Shown: positions 52,386 to 61,756 of the stretch, in pieces
Layout: each line of letters opens with the position of its first letter
How positions within the stretch are numbered: the stretch's first letter is position 1
Notes under the pieces: generated by a model
Told to the model about the DNA's origin: nothing
The model's input: only the letters and a program-made list of their open reading frames with translations
The model's database searches: none
Assembly (NCBI GenBank): GCA_900100475.1
Contig: FMTU01000006.1
Coordinates: 1-64,000, forward strand
DNA from: Sphingobium faniae
GTDB taxonomy: Bacteria; Pseudomonadota; Alphaproteobacteria; Sphingomonadales; Sphingomonadaceae
Length of the DNA: 64,000 nt
Reading direction: 5' to 3'
Position numbers and translations under genes: made by a program

Positions 52386-53600
52386 CTAGCGCGCTGTGCC
52401 CGAAGCCATCGGCATGTTCAGGGCGTCGGCCAGATGCCGATGAAAATCCTGCACCGCCGGCTCGATTGAGGCGTAAAGGACCATGAAATCCTCGGGCGCG
52501 AATTGCAGATTCCGCTGTGCGTCGGCCGCCAGGAGATAGTCCTCCTGCGCGTTGATGATGAGGATATTATCGTGGGTAGCGCGCGCAAAGGCGATGTCTT
52601 CCTCGCTATCCGCTCCGGGCAACGCGACCGTCATGGTCAGCGAGAAGGTGCGGTCCACTGCCGAACCGGGATAGACTCTGGTCAACTGCAAATTATGCCG
52701 GCCGGTCGGAGTCGGCGCCATGGACAGGATCAGGTTGGGAAAGATGAAGCCGATGACCGCCACATCGGGATCATTCCATTTCGCCTCCTCACATCCCACC
52801 GTCGCGCGGAACGATTTGTTGGCAAGCGCAAACCGATGATGCGGGCCGAATGCGTCATAGTGGAGAAGGTTCGGCACGTAATCGAGACCAAAGCTGCTCG
52901 TATGCAGAGCAGGCAGATGGTAATTTTCCGAGAAGGTGTCGATCGCATATTTCCAGTTCGTCCGCACCTCCAGCCGGCCCGTGTCGATATAGGCGGCGTT
53001 GGCGAGATCGAAGTCCTTCACATGATCCGCATATCCGCCCAGCCAGTCCTCCACGACAATCGGATCGCCACCGGCGGTCGCCCGCACGAAGATCAATCCC
53101 GCCCACTCGGCCACCGGCACCTCGATCAGGTCGCGTGATCCAAGCATGGCGGCGTCGAAAAATTCCTTGCCGGGCACTGCCTTCAGCTTGCCGTCCAGCC
53201 CGAATGTCCAGGCGTGGAACGGGCATGTGAGCCGCTTGATCCTGCCGCAATCCTGCACGATGCGGGCGGCGCGATGGGTGCACATGTTGAGGAACGCCTT
53301 CAGTCCCCCATCCTCCTGGCGAATGACCATGATCTGCGGCCCGACATGATCGAAAGTCAGCACGTCCCCGGCTTGTTGTATCTGGATCGACAGGCCGGCC
53401 AGTTGCGGGACGGTGCGCAACAAGGCGCGCTCCGCTTCCCAGCGAATGGGGTCGGTATAGATATCATGGCTGACGCGCAGCGACGACTCAGCGCGGTGCG
53501 TGTCCTTCGCGGCCACGAGTTGGGCCAGGGAACGCCTGATCGCCTTGAAGTCATCGCGATCCTTCACGATGGGGGACATTGGTCCGGTGGCAATGTTCAT
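52386..53600 (-). CDS. Rieske non-heme iron oxygenase, alpha subunit
   Basis: 404 residues. Rieske ligands C107-x-H109 and C126-x-x-H129 (MCTHRAAR...TCPFHAW). Mononuclear iron site in NWKYAIDTFSENYHLPALH: bridging Asp221, His228, His233. Aligns with three-component monooxygenase/dioxygenase alpha subunits without beta partner. Its ATG overlaps the stop of the upstream Rieske gene (ATGA), so two different oxygenase alpha subunits are made together. Substrate unknown; a hydroxylation or demethylation of a hydrophobic acid is possible. Confidence 0.93.
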   Translation of the reverse strand: MNIATGPMSPIVKDRDDFKAIRRSLAQLVAAKDTHRAESSLRVSHDIYTDPIRWEAERALLRTVPQLAGLSIQIQQAGDVLTFDHVGPQIMVIRQEDGGLKAFLNMCTHRAARIVQDCGRIKRLTCPFHAWTFGLDGKLKAVPGKEFFDAAMLGSRDLIEVPVAEWAGLIFVRATAGGDPIVVEDWLGGYADHVKDFDLANAAYIDTGRLEVRTNWKYAIDTFSENYHLPALHTSSFGLDYVPNLLHYDAFGPHHRFALANKSFRATVGCEEAKWNDPDVAVIGFIFPNLILSMAPTPTGRHNLQLTRVYPGSAVDRTFSLTMTVALPGADSEEDIAFARATHDNILIINAQEDYLLAADAQRNLQFAPEDFMVLYASIEPAVQDFHRHLADALNMPMASGTAR

Positions 53601-54865
53601 CCTTCCATCCCTCCATCTGCCATGAGAACGGGCTTCACCTGAAACTCCTGCGGTATCCGGTCCCTGCCGATCTGCTCATCCATCGACTGATGTTGCCAAT
53701 AGATTTTGCGTTCGGTCCAATTCAGCAAGGCACCGGGGAAAAAACCGCTGTCGAGCGACTTCTGCATCGAAGCGAGGTTGGAGAGGTCTTCCTCGATCAA
53801 CTGGTCGAAGAAGGCGAAATAGGATTCATAAAATGACGGTCGCTCCCCTTCTCCCCAATCGGGGCCGAGGAAATAGATTTCGATTTCGCAGGATGTACGG
53901 CTCACCGGCCACATGAGAAGGATCGGAAATCCGACAGGGTCGATCGGGCTGACCAGATTGGGATAGAGATTATAGGTAATCGCATATTTCCGGAAACTTT
54001 CGTGCATCGCGGAAATATCGGGCTGGCCTGCCTCTCCCATATCTTGCGAGAGATACTGACGGCGCAGCGATGCAAGCCAGGCATGCCCCCGCTCGAACAG
54101 ATGGATGGCGGAATTTTGCGCGTCGTTCATGATCGCCGCGGTCTGGGGATGGATCGTATTCAGGTGATAGGATTCGAGAAAGGCGTCCAAAGTCACCTTC
54201 CAGTTCGCCTCCGCCCTGTAGCTGCGACGTTCCACCACCCGAAGATCGCCCATGGCGGCATGAGTGAGTTGCCGTCCCGCCTCCCCCAGAAAGTCTTCCA
54301 GCGGTTCGGCCTCGGGATTCTGGTTGAGGAATATCCATCCCTCGAACGTCTCGCAGCGGACAGGCAGAAGGCCCCGCTCGGAGCGATCAAGGCCGGGGAA
54401 GCCATTTTCTTCCGGAACGCCCACCAGATGCCCTTCAAGATTATACGCCCAGCTATGAAACTGGCAGCGCAACAATCCGGCATGTCCGCAATCCTCGCGA
54501 ACCACCGAAGCGCCGCGATGACGACAGGCATTATGGAAGGCGCGGATCTTGCCGTCCTTTCCGCGCACGACCAGGATCGAAGCGCCCGCCTTGCGAAACA
54601 CGAAATAATCTCCGCCTTTCGGGATCATCGATTCCCGTCCGGCGCAAAGCCATGTCCGGCGCCAGAGCCATGCATCTTCCAGCGCCTGCATGGTTTCACT
54701 GGTGTAGCGGCCTCCCGCTATTTCCGGCAGGGGAGGGATATCGACGCCCGAACGCATCTGATCGCTTTGGGTACCGATGGCCGCGCCTATCATCGCCGGA
54801 TCGATCGGGCCGCTGCCCAATCCGCAAGGCAAATCATCCGTGCGAGCCGCAAAATCCACTCTCAT
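53597..54865 (-). CDS. Rieske non-heme iron oxygenase, alpha subunit
   Basis: 422 residues, ATG at 54865. Rieske ligands C114-x-H116 and C134-x-x-H137 (ACRHRGAS...RCQFHSWAYN), iron site NWKVTLDAFLESYHLNTIHP with Asp227, His234 and His239. Only distantly similar to its downstream partner. First gene of a two-gene operon; GntR is encoded 170 bp upstream in the same direction. Confidence 0.93.
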   Translation of the reverse strand: MRVDFAARTDDLPCGLGSGPIDPAMIGAAIGTQSDQMRSGVDIPPLPEIAGGRYTSETMQALEDAWLWRRTWLCAGRESMIPKGGDYFVFRKAGASILVVRGKDGKIRAFHNACRHRGASVVREDCGHAGLLRCQFHSWAYNLEGHLVGVPEENGFPGLDRSERGLLPVRCETFEGWIFLNQNPEAEPLEDFLGEAGRQLTHAAMGDLRVVERRSYRAEANWKVTLDAFLESYHLNTIHPQTAAIMNDAQNSAIHLFERGHAWLASLRRQYLSQDMGEAGQPDISAMHESFRKYAITYNLYPNLVSPIDPVGFPILLMWPVSRTSCEIEIYFLGPDWGEGERPSFYESYFAFFDQLIEEDLSNLASMQKSLDSGFFPGALLNWTERKIYWQHQSMDEQIGRDRIPQEFQVKPVLMADGGMEG

Positions 54866-55035
54866 GGCATCTCTCCATTACCCTTGGATCGCATCCGTAT
54901 CAGATCGCGAATCTTTACATGTATTATTTCATGAATTTTAAGGGAGGCGTTGCCCGCATGTCAACTGGTAAGTAAGCGAACAAATATTCCAGCCGGGAGA
55001 TGGATGGCCGCCAAACCGCTGGCGACCGCCCGGGA
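54866..55035. promoter_or_regulatory. Promoter region of the Rieske operon
   Basis: 170 bp, AT-rich in its centre. TACATGTA at 54916-54923 is an 8-bp palindrome that could belong to a GntR operator. No other feature stands out. Confidence 0.3.
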
Positions 55036-55767
55036 TCAATGCCGCGATTTTCGTTGATCTTCGCGGATATGATTGACCAGAATATTCACATTCGCGCGCA
55101 AGGCGGCGGCGGCTTCCTCGCTCCGCCCCGCCAGCATTTCCCGCACGATGATCCGGTGCGGCTCGACCACATACATATGCGTTTCAGCCGCCAGATATTC
55201 TCCCAGTTGCCGCTCGTATAGCAGGATGCCCGATCCCGCGATCAGTGGATTGAGCCTGGGATTGCCGGACAGATGATTGACGAGGACATAATATTCGACC
55301 GTGCGGCGGTTGACCTCCATGGGGGCGGCCTCTTCGATCCTGCCATAGGCGGCGCGCAAGGCCTCGGCCACCTCTCCTTCCGGTCGTCCGAAGCGCTGGC
55401 CGAAAAGCTCCATGCCTTTCGCGACTATGGCTTCGAGCACCTGAAGATGGTGGATCAGCCCCCCCGGCTCCAGTTTCGGCACCCGCGCCCCGCGCTGCGG
55501 CACCAGCTCCACCATCCCCTCGCCCGCGAGGATCAGCAGCGCTTCCCTCACCCGGCCGCGGACCACCCCGAAAGTGTCGGTGAGATCGGCTTCGATAAGC
55601 CTTTGCCCCGGCGCGAGTTCCCCTTTTCGGATCATGGCGATGATCTTGCTGATAATCGCCGTCACTTGCGCGGAAGTGCCCCTGATGGGCGGATTATAGA
55701 GCTGGCCTATGCCTTCAACTGTGGGAATGTCGATCTGATCTTCGACGGATGGAGTTGATCCTGACAT
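55036..55767 (-). CDS. GntR-family (FadR/FCD) transcriptional regulator
   Basis: 243 residues, ATG at 55767. Winged-helix with ISKIIAMIRKGELAPGQRLIEADLTDTFGVVRGRVREALLILAGEGMVELVPQRGARV-type order (recognition part VVRGRVREALLILAGEGMVE), then an FCD-like helical ligand domain with the metal-site pattern H near 160 and 210. There is no Shine-Dalgarno before the ATG, so the start may be leaderless or slightly different. Probably controls the adjacent Rieske operon. Confidence 0.9.
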   Translation of the reverse strand: MSGSTPSVEDQIDIPTVEGIGQLYNPPIRGTSAQVTAIISKIIAMIRKGELAPGQRLIEADLTDTFGVVRGRVREALLILAGEGMVELVPQRGARVPKLEPGGLIHHLQVLEAIVAKGMELFGQRFGRPEGEVAEALRAAYGRIEEAAPMEVNRRTVEYYVLVNHLSGNPRLNPLIAGSGILLYERQLGEYLAAETHMYVVEPHRIIVREMLAGRSEEAAAALRANVNILVNHIREDQRKSRH

Positions 55768-55855
55768 GATAGGAGGCTTATGATATTGGATATGCCGGGT
55801 CTAGCTGCGGCTATCCATATTTATCATCCCTTCCTTTCGCCCGATACGGGGCGGC

Positions 55856-56500
55856 CTATTCGAAATGCTCCCGCGCCAGCATCCCTGCCTTGGTCTCGAC
55901 AAAAACGCCATGCGCTTCGGCGCATAGCAGATCCCCTTGATGAACGGTTCCCGCCACGAATGCCTTGCGGCCCTCGATGCGCTCGATCCAGACGGTGTAC
56001 AGCAGATCCCGATGAAGCCGGGCTGGCGCACGATAGGCGATGTTGAGAGCGACCGTCATGCGGAGGTTCCCGCGCTGCACATAGGCAAGCAATTCATCCA
56101 GCGTCGCGGCCAGATATCCGCCATGGACGATACCCGGCGCGCCTTCGCAGGACGGACCATAGGCTGCGCGCGCCTTCACCCGCCCATCCTCTTCCCATAG
56201 CTCCAGGGCGGGGGAAACAATATGCAGGTCGCCGGTGAAAGGCCCCAGTTCCGAATAGGGGCCGATACCGCGCAGGGCGCCTTCGATACGACGAACATAG
56301 CCGGGGATGCTTGGCGCCTGTTCCGCCAGCAAGCGCGCCTGCTTGACGGCGGCTTCCAACTGTTTCGCCGTTTCGAGCGTGAGATCGGCGGTGGCCAGAG
56401 CATCCACCAAGGCCCGCGCCTCTCGCGCAAGCGCCACGCGCGCCGCCACCACGGTGGGATCGGTTGCGGCTGAAAGGCTTTTGCCTGCTCCTTCACTCAT
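55856..56500 (-). CDS. Hotdog-fold thioesterase (PaaI-like)
   Basis: 214 residues from ATG at 56500 with GGAGCAG upstream. An N-terminal helical region (~1-75) precedes a hotdog domain with GAPGIVHGGYLAATLDELLAYV, the HGG-Asp/Glu pattern of 4HBT/PaaI thioesterases. It would release free acid from an acyl-CoA. It sits between the catabolic island and the housekeeping genes, so its membership of either is unclear. Confidence 0.85.
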   Translation of the reverse strand: MSEGAGKSLSAATDPTVVAARVALAREARALVDALATADLTLETAKQLEAAVKQARLLAEQAPSIPGYVRRIEGALRGIGPYSELGPFTGDLHIVSPALELWEEDGRVKARAAYGPSCEGAPGIVHGGYLAATLDELLAYVQRGNLRMTVALNIAYRAPARLHRDLLYTVWIERIEGRKAFVAGTVHQGDLLCAEAHGVFVETKAGMLAREHFE

Positions 56501-56614
56501 AAGCTGCTCCAATCTCCTCGTCCGGGAATGGCCAGCCGGTGAACTCCGGCATGGCATTCCCGCATCATTGCCCATGCGCCAGGGGTGCGAACGGGCGCTT
56601 GCCCGAGGAAAAGC

Positions 56615-58135
56615 TCACACGCCTTCGAGCAGATGCTCCTTCCTGATCTTTTCCTGCCACACCAGCGGGGCGAGGCGGTGGACATTCTGCCCCTCGCTGT
56701 CCACCGCGACGGTGACGGGCATGTCCTGCACGTCAAACTCGTAGATCGCTTCCATGCCGAGGTCTTCGAAACCCACGACCTTCGCGCCCTTGATCGCGCG
56801 GGCGACGAGATAGGCCGCGCCGCCGACCGCCATCAGATAGGCGCTCTTGTGCTTCGCGATGGAGTCGGTCGCCGCCGGGCCGCGCTCCGCCTTGCCGACG
56901 CAGGCCGCGAGGCCCTGTTCCAGCATCATGTCCATGAACTTGTCCATGCGGGTCGCGGTCGTCGGGCCAGCGGGACCGACCACCTCGTCGCGCACCGGAT
57001 CGACCGGGCCGACATAGTAAATGACGCGGCCCCTGAAATCGACCGGCAGTTCCTCGCCTTTGGCCAGCATGTCCTGGATGCGCTTGTGCGCGGCGTCGCG
57101 TCCGGTCAGCATCTTGCCGTTGAGGAGCAGGCGGTCGCCATGCTTCCAGCTTTGCACCACTTGCGGCGTCAGCGTGTCGAGGTCGACGCGGATCGCTTCC
57201 TTGCTGGGCTTCCAGTCGACCTGCGGCCATTCGGAAATCTTGGGCGCCTCCAGATAGGCGGGGCCGGAACCGTCCAGGGTGAAATGGGCGTGGCGGGTCG
57301 CGGCGCAATTGGGGATCATCGCCACGGGCTTGCCCGCCGCATGGCAGGGATAATCGTGGATCTTGACGTCGAGGATGGTCGAAAGCCCGCCCAGCCCCTG
57401 CGCCCCGATGCCGAGCGCGTTCACCTTGTCGAAAATCTCGATCCGCATCCGCTCGATATCGTTCTGCGGGCCACGGGCTTTCAGCTCGCCCATGTCGATC
57501 GGTTCCATCAGGCTTTCCTTGGCGAGCGCCACGGCCTTTTCCGCAGTGCCGCCGATGCCGATGCCCAGCATCCCCGGCGGGCACCAGCCCGCGCCCATTT
57601 GCGGGATCATCTCCAGCACCCAGTCGACGATATTGTCGCTGGGGTTCATCATCTTGAACTTGGTCTTGTTTTCCGAGCCGCCGCCCTTGGCCGCGACGTC
57701 CACCGTCACCTTGTCGCCCGGCACCATCTCGACATTGAGGACGCAGGGCGTGTTGTCCTTCGTGTTCTGGCGGCTGAACGCCGGGTCGCGCAGGATGGAC
57801 GCGCGCAGGCGGTTTTCGGGGTTCAGATAAGCGCGGCGCACGCCGTCATCGACGACCTCCTGCATGGAACGGCTATTGTCGTCCAGGCGGCAATCCATGC
57901 CCCATTTGATGAAGACGTTGACGATGCCGGTGTCCTGGCAGATCGGGCGATGCCCTTCGGCGCACATGCGGCTGTTGGTCAGGATCTGGGCGATGGCGTC
58001 CTTGGCCGCCGGATTGGCCTCCGCCTCATAGGCTTTGCCCAGCGCGCGGATATAATCCATCGGATGATAATAGCTGATGAACTGGAGCGCGTCGGCGACG
58101 CTCTCGATCAGATCGGCGGTCTTGATGACAGTCAT
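56615..58135 (-). CDS. Fumarate hydratase, class I (iron-sulfur)
   Basis: 506 residues from ATG at 58135 (AGAAGGGA upstream); the frame is open further to 58756 but that part is antisense of the GST gene. Cluster and active-site blocks CQDTGIVNVFIKWG, GGGSENKTKF, GAGWCPPGMLGIGIGGTAEKA, ATRHAHF and VVGPAGPTTATRMDKF match the fused alpha/beta class I fumarases. TCA cycle, cytosolic, oxygen-sensitive 4Fe-4S. Confidence 0.96.
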   Translation of the reverse strand: MTVIKTADLIESVADALQFISYYHPMDYIRALGKAYEAEANPAAKDAIAQILTNSRMCAEGHRPICQDTGIVNVFIKWGMDCRLDDNSRSMQEVVDDGVRRAYLNPENRLRASILRDPAFSRQNTKDNTPCVLNVEMVPGDKVTVDVAAKGGGSENKTKFKMMNPSDNIVDWVLEMIPQMGAGWCPPGMLGIGIGGTAEKAVALAKESLMEPIDMGELKARGPQNDIERMRIEIFDKVNALGIGAQGLGGLSTILDVKIHDYPCHAAGKPVAMIPNCAATRHAHFTLDGSGPAYLEAPKISEWPQVDWKPSKEAIRVDLDTLTPQVVQSWKHGDRLLLNGKMLTGRDAAHKRIQDMLAKGEELPVDFRGRVIYYVGPVDPVRDEVVGPAGPTTATRMDKFMDMMLEQGLAACVGKAERGPAATDSIAKHKSAYLMAVGGAAYLVARAIKGAKVVGFEDLGMEAIYEFDVQDMPVTVAVDSEGQNVHRLAPLVWQEKIRKEHLLEGV

Positions 58136-58227
58136 TACCCATGTCCCTTCTGACGCTCCGCCTTTGCGCGGCGGTGCATTCGCAGGGCGGCTATAGGAGT
58201 TTGACGTCGCGAGTCCAGATGGCGCGG

Positions 58228-58878
58228 CTATCCGTTGGCATAGGGAAACATGGACCAATAAGGTTCCTTCTCCGCCAGTACGCGGGCGAAGCCGGCGCGC
58301 GCCTCCAGCCGGTCGAGATAGGCGGCGAGGGTCGGAAAGTCCCGCCGCATCGGTTCCACCTTGTCGGCGTAAAAGAGGGAGGGCGCCGCCGCGCAATCGG
58401 CCAGCGAGACATCCTCGCCCGCCGCCCATGTCCGGCCCGCCATCCGTTCCTCCAGCAGCGCATAGGCCTTGGTCAGCATCTGGCGGGACTGCGCCACGCC
58501 ATGCGGATCGCGCGCGGCTTCCGGGCGGAGGCGGTCCGCGACGATGGCCTGCATCGGTCCCATCACATAATTGTCGAACAGCCGGTCCATCAGCCGCGCC
58601 TCCAACGCCGCATCGGCATCGGCGGGGATGGCGCGGAAGGGACCGGGGGCATGGCGGTCCAGATATTCGATGATGATGCTGGCTTCGGCCACGGTCTGCC
58701 CGCGCCTCTCGTCCCGCAGCACCGGAAAGCGCCCGATCGGCCAGAGCGCCATCCATTCCGCCGCTGCTTCGGCATCTTCCTGCGACAGCAGGCGTGGCGT
58801 GAAAGGCGTGGCGTTCTCATAGAGCGGGATCAGCACCTTCCAGCAATAGGAGGACAGGGGATGATAATAGAGAATCAT
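58228..58878 (-). CDS. Glutathione S-transferase
   Basis: 216 residues from ATG at 58878. N-terminal thioredoxin fold MILYYHPLSSYCWKVLIPLYE with the typical Ser/Cys near residue 10, GRFPVLRDERRGQTVAEASIIIEYLD for glutathione binding (cis-Pro and ES-like AS), then helical C-domain. Conventional length. Lies upstream of fumarase in the same direction. Confidence 0.92.
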   Translation of the reverse strand: MILYYHPLSSYCWKVLIPLYENATPFTPRLLSQEDAEAAAEWMALWPIGRFPVLRDERRGQTVAEASIIIEYLDRHAPGPFRAIPADADAALEARLMDRLFDNYVMGPMQAIVADRLRPEAARDPHGVAQSRQMLTKAYALLEERMAGRTWAAGEDVSLADCAAAPSLFYADKVEPMRRDFPTLAAYLDRLEARAGFARVLAEKEPYWSMFPYANG

Positions 58879-59169
58879 GGGACCAGCCTTTTTTTCGAAC
58901 CGCGACAGCTTCTCCGCCGCTCTTTTACCATGATATGCGGCCTGACAGCGCAAGCCCTTGAGAGGGATGATTTTCCCGACGCGCGCATTTGCGTGGCAAG
59001 CCAAATTTATTTTTTCAGAGGCATGAACCCCCTTGCCTTTTTGGGAGCCTAGGGAAGTCCGCGCGTCGCACCGACCAAGCGCCCCGCATGTGCGACGAAC
59101 CGAGTCAGGGCATCGACAGGCCGAGTCTTCAACCTGTCATTTACCCTCTTGCGCGTGGCGGCGGGTATG

Positions 59170-59185
59170 GCACTATCCCTTGTGT
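59170..59185. promoter_or_regulatory. NrdR box 1 upstream of nrdA
   Basis: GCACTATCCCTTGTGT matches the NrdR consensus acaCwaTATaTwGtgt at about 12 of 16 positions, including CWAT and TWGTGT. Confidence 0.6.
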
Positions 59186-59201
59186 CGGGATAATGGGGGG
59201 C

Positions 59202-59217
59202 ACCCAATAGATTGTGA
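59202..59217. promoter_or_regulatory. NrdR box 2 upstream of nrdA
   Basis: ACCCAATAGATTGTGA matches the NrdR consensus at about 13 of 16 positions. Its centre is 32 bp from that of box 1, three helical turns, the usual arrangement of tandem NrdR boxes. Confidence 0.65.
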
Positions 59218-59380
59218 TTGCTTCGCTGGATGAATTTCAGCGTCGGGGCGATTTTTGCTCTTGCGATCCGGTCGGTTGGACCCATTTCCGTCCCGTCGCG
59301 GTTGGGATCATGCTATGCTGGGCGTTTCGCCGGGCCTTGCTTGACCGAATCGAACGGAACAAGAACATTCGGGGGCTCGC

Positions 59381-61321
59381 ATGGATTTTCGGGATAGCGC
59401 ACAAGGTGTTGGCGACGTGGCAACCGTGATGGAAGATTTGATGGAAACGCAGGCGGCGGCAAAGGCGTCCAGCCCCGCGCCCGTGAAGGAAAAGGAAGCG
59501 ATTTCCTCGTCCAAGATATTGGACCGGCGCTTCGATGTCGTGACCGATGCGTCGCGCGATGCGTTGCTGACGGAATTCGGCAAGGATACGCTCAAGGACC
59601 GCTATCTGCTGCCTGGCGAAAGCTATCAGGACCTCTTCGCCCGCGTGGCGGCGGCCTATGCTGACGATCAGGATCATGCCCAGCGCGTCTACGACTATAT
59701 TTCGCGCCTGTGGTTCATGCCCGCGACGCCTGTTCTGTCCAACGGCGGCACCGGCCGCGGCCTGCCCATTTCCTGCTATCTCAACAGCGTGGACGACAGC
59801 CTGGAAGGGATCGTCAACACCTGGAACGAGAATGTCTGGCTCGCCTCGCGCGGCGGCGGTATCGGCACCTATTGGGGCAGTGTGCGCGGCATCGGCGAAC
59901 CGGTGGGCCTCAACGGCAAGACCAGCGGCATCATCCCCTTCGTCCGCGTGATGGACAGCCTGACGCTGGCGATCAGTCAGGGTTCGCTGCGTCGCGGCTC
60001 GGCGGCCTGCTATCTCGACGTTTCCCATCCGGAAATCGAGGAGTTCCTTGAAATCCGCAAGCCCTCGGGCGACTTCAACCGCAAGGCGCTGAACCTCCAT
60101 CACGGCGTGCTGCTGACCGACGAGTTCATGGAAGCGGTGCGCGACGGCGCGGAATTCAACCTCAAATCGCCCAAGGACGGTTCCGTCCGGGGCAAGGTGG
60201 ACGCGCGCGCGCTGTTCCAGAAGCTGGTCGAAACCCGCCTTGCGACCGGCGAGCCCTATATCGTCTTCTCCGACACAGTGAACGGGACGATGCCCAGGCA
60301 TCATCGCGATCTGGGCCTCAAGGTCTCCACCTCCAACCTGTGTTCGGAAATCACCTTGCCGACGGGTCGCGACCATCTCGGCAATGACCGCACGGCGGTC
60401 TGCTGTCTTTCTTCCCTCAATCTCGAAACATGGGATGAGTGGAAGGAAGACAGACAGTTTATCGAGGATATCATGCGCTTCCTCGACAATGTGCTGCAGG
60501 ACTATATCGACCGCGCGCCTGACGAAATGGCCCGCGCCAAATATAGCGCCGAGCGCGAACGTTCGGTGGGTCTTGGCGTCATGGGCTTCCACAGCTTCCT
60601 CCAGGCGCGCGGCCTGCCCTTTGAAGGCGCGATGGCGAAGTCGTGGAACCTGCGCATCTTCAAGCATATCCGCGCGAAGGTGGACGAAGCCTCGATGCTG
60701 CTCGCCAATGAGCGCGGGGCCTGTCCGGACGCCGAGAATATGGGCGTGATGGAGCGTTTCTCCTGCAAGATGGCGATCGCGCCCACCGCGTCGATCAGCA
60801 TCATCTGCGGCGGTACGTCGGCTTGCATCGAACCGATCCCGGCCAACATCTACACCCACAAGACGCTGTCCGGCAGCTTCGTGGTCAAGAACCCCTATCT
60901 GGAAAAAATCCTGCGCGAAAAGTCGAAGGATTCGACCAACATCTGGAACACGATCCTCGAACGCGGCGGATCGGTCCAGCATCTCGACTTCCTGTCGCAG
61001 GAAGAAAAGGGCACGTTCAAGACCAGCTTCGAGATCGACCAGCGCTGGCTGCTCGAACTGGCCGCCGACCGCACGCCCTATATCGACCAGGCGCAGTCGC
61101 TGAACCTGTTCATTCCGGCGGATGTGGAGAAGTGGGACTTGCTGATGCTCCACTTCCGCGCATGGGAACTGGGCATCAAGTCGCTTTACTATCTCCGTTC
61201 CAAATCGGTGCAGCGCGCCGGTTTCGCGGGTGGCGTGGAAGCGGACAACACCATCGACGCGCCAAAATTCGAACTGGCTGGCGGGAGCACCGACTATGAC
61301 GAGTGCCTTGCCTGTCAGTAA
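59381..61321 (+). CDS. nrdA: Ribonucleoside-diphosphate reductase, alpha subunit (class Ia)
   Basis: 646 residues. Active-site Cys132 in LPISCYLNS, the N-x-C-x-E motif NLCSE (319-323), and C-terminal redox pair CLAC near the end. It is shorter than E. coli NrdA (761) because no ATP-cone precedes the catalytic core; the first ~45 residues are low-complexity. Reduces ribonucleoside diphosphates with the NrdB radical subunit at 61757. Tandem NrdR boxes lie about 165-210 bp upstream. Confidence 0.96.
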   Translation: MDFRDSAQGVGDVATVMEDLMETQAAAKASSPAPVKEKEAISSSKILDRRFDVVTDASRDALLTEFGKDTLKDRYLLPGESYQDLFARVAAAYADDQDHAQRVYDYISRLWFMPATPVLSNGGTGRGLPISCYLNSVDDSLEGIVNTWNENVWLASRGGGIGTYWGSVRGIGEPVGLNGKTSGIIPFVRVMDSLTLAISQGSLRRGSAACYLDVSHPEIEEFLEIRKPSGDFNRKALNLHHGVLLTDEFMEAVRDGAEFNLKSPKDGSVRGKVDARALFQKLVETRLATGEPYIVFSDTVNGTMPRHHRDLGLKVSTSNLCSEITLPTGRDHLGNDRTAVCCLSSLNLETWDEWKEDRQFIEDIMRFLDNVLQDYIDRAPDEMARAKYSAERERSVGLGVMGFHSFLQARGLPFEGAMAKSWNLRIFKHIRAKVDEASMLLANERGACPDAENMGVMERFSCKMAIAPTASISIICGGTSACIEPIPANIYTHKTLSGSFVVKNPYLEKILREKSKDSTNIWNTILERGGSVQHLDFLSQEEKGTFKTSFEIDQRWLLELAADRTPYIDQAQSLNLFIPADVEKWDLLMLHFRAWELGIKSLYYLRSKSVQRAGFAGGVEADNTIDAPKFELAGGSTDYDECLACQ

Positions 61322-61335
61322 GGGACGCCTGAAAA

Positions 61336-61371
61336 CCTCCTCCCCTTGGGGGAGAGGGCTGGGTGAGGGGG
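61336..61371. repeat. Interspersed GC-rich palindromic repeat, possible terminator
   Basis: CCTCCTCCCC-TT-GGGGGAGAGG followed by GCTGGGTGAGGGG, 15 bp after nrdA. I recognise this string as a type of short repeat common between genes in many proteobacteria. It can fold as a hairpin. Confidence 0.45.
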
Positions 61372-61394
61372 CTATGCGCTTCCTTCGCGTCAGA

Positions 61395-61646
61395 TCATTC
61401 CGCCGTCTCGAACAGTTCCGCCGCATTGGCCGCCGTCGCGGACAGGTGCACCATGTCCCCTTCGACCGACGCGATCAGGCCGCCGTCGAGATAATGGTGC
61501 TTCGCGCCTTCGCCGTCCGGCCCCTGCGGGCTGTCGGCCTTGGTCAGCTTGATCCGGTTGCCGTCGACATGATCGACAGTGCCGACATGCACGCCGTCCG
61601 CGCCGACGACATTCATATGTTCCTTCACCTGGGACAGGTCAGCCAT
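61395..61646 (-). CDS. DUF2171 domain protein
   Basis: 83 residues from ATG at 61646. VGADGVHVGTVDHVDGNRIKLTKAD and HHYLDGGLIASVEGDMVHLS fit the small DUF2171 (PRC-barrel-like) family. Function unknown. It is inserted antisense between nrdA and nrdB, splitting the usual pair. Confidence 0.8.
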   Translation of the reverse strand: MADLSQVKEHMNVVGADGVHVGTVDHVDGNRIKLTKADSPQGPDGEGAKHHYLDGGLIASVEGDMVHLSATAANAAELFETAE

Positions 61647-61756
61647 GATGCTTCTCCTTGGTTGATCCGGTCTCAACGCATGAAACCTCATCCGGTCGCG
61701 GGGTCGCCCCGCCGCCCGTCTCAAAATCCGCTCTTCAAGGCCCAAGGATAACCGTC

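Larger units (their letters stand above)
58879..59380. promoter_or_regulatory. 502-bp divergent intergenic region before nrdA
   Basis: No gene is visible. It contains the GST promoter on the left and the nrdA regulatory region on the right, where two NrdR-type boxes are recognisable at 59170 and 59202. Confidence 0.5.

Noticed and set aside
55780..56046. 88-codon plus-strand frame with AGGAGG before its ATG
   Set aside because: The ribosome site is good, but the protein is low-complexity, Arg-rich and antisense to the thioesterase gene, with no recognisable domain.
58136..58756. Extension of the fumarase frame upstream
   Set aside because: It overlaps the GST gene on the same strand in another frame and gives residues unlike any domain; ATG 58135 gives the normal family length.
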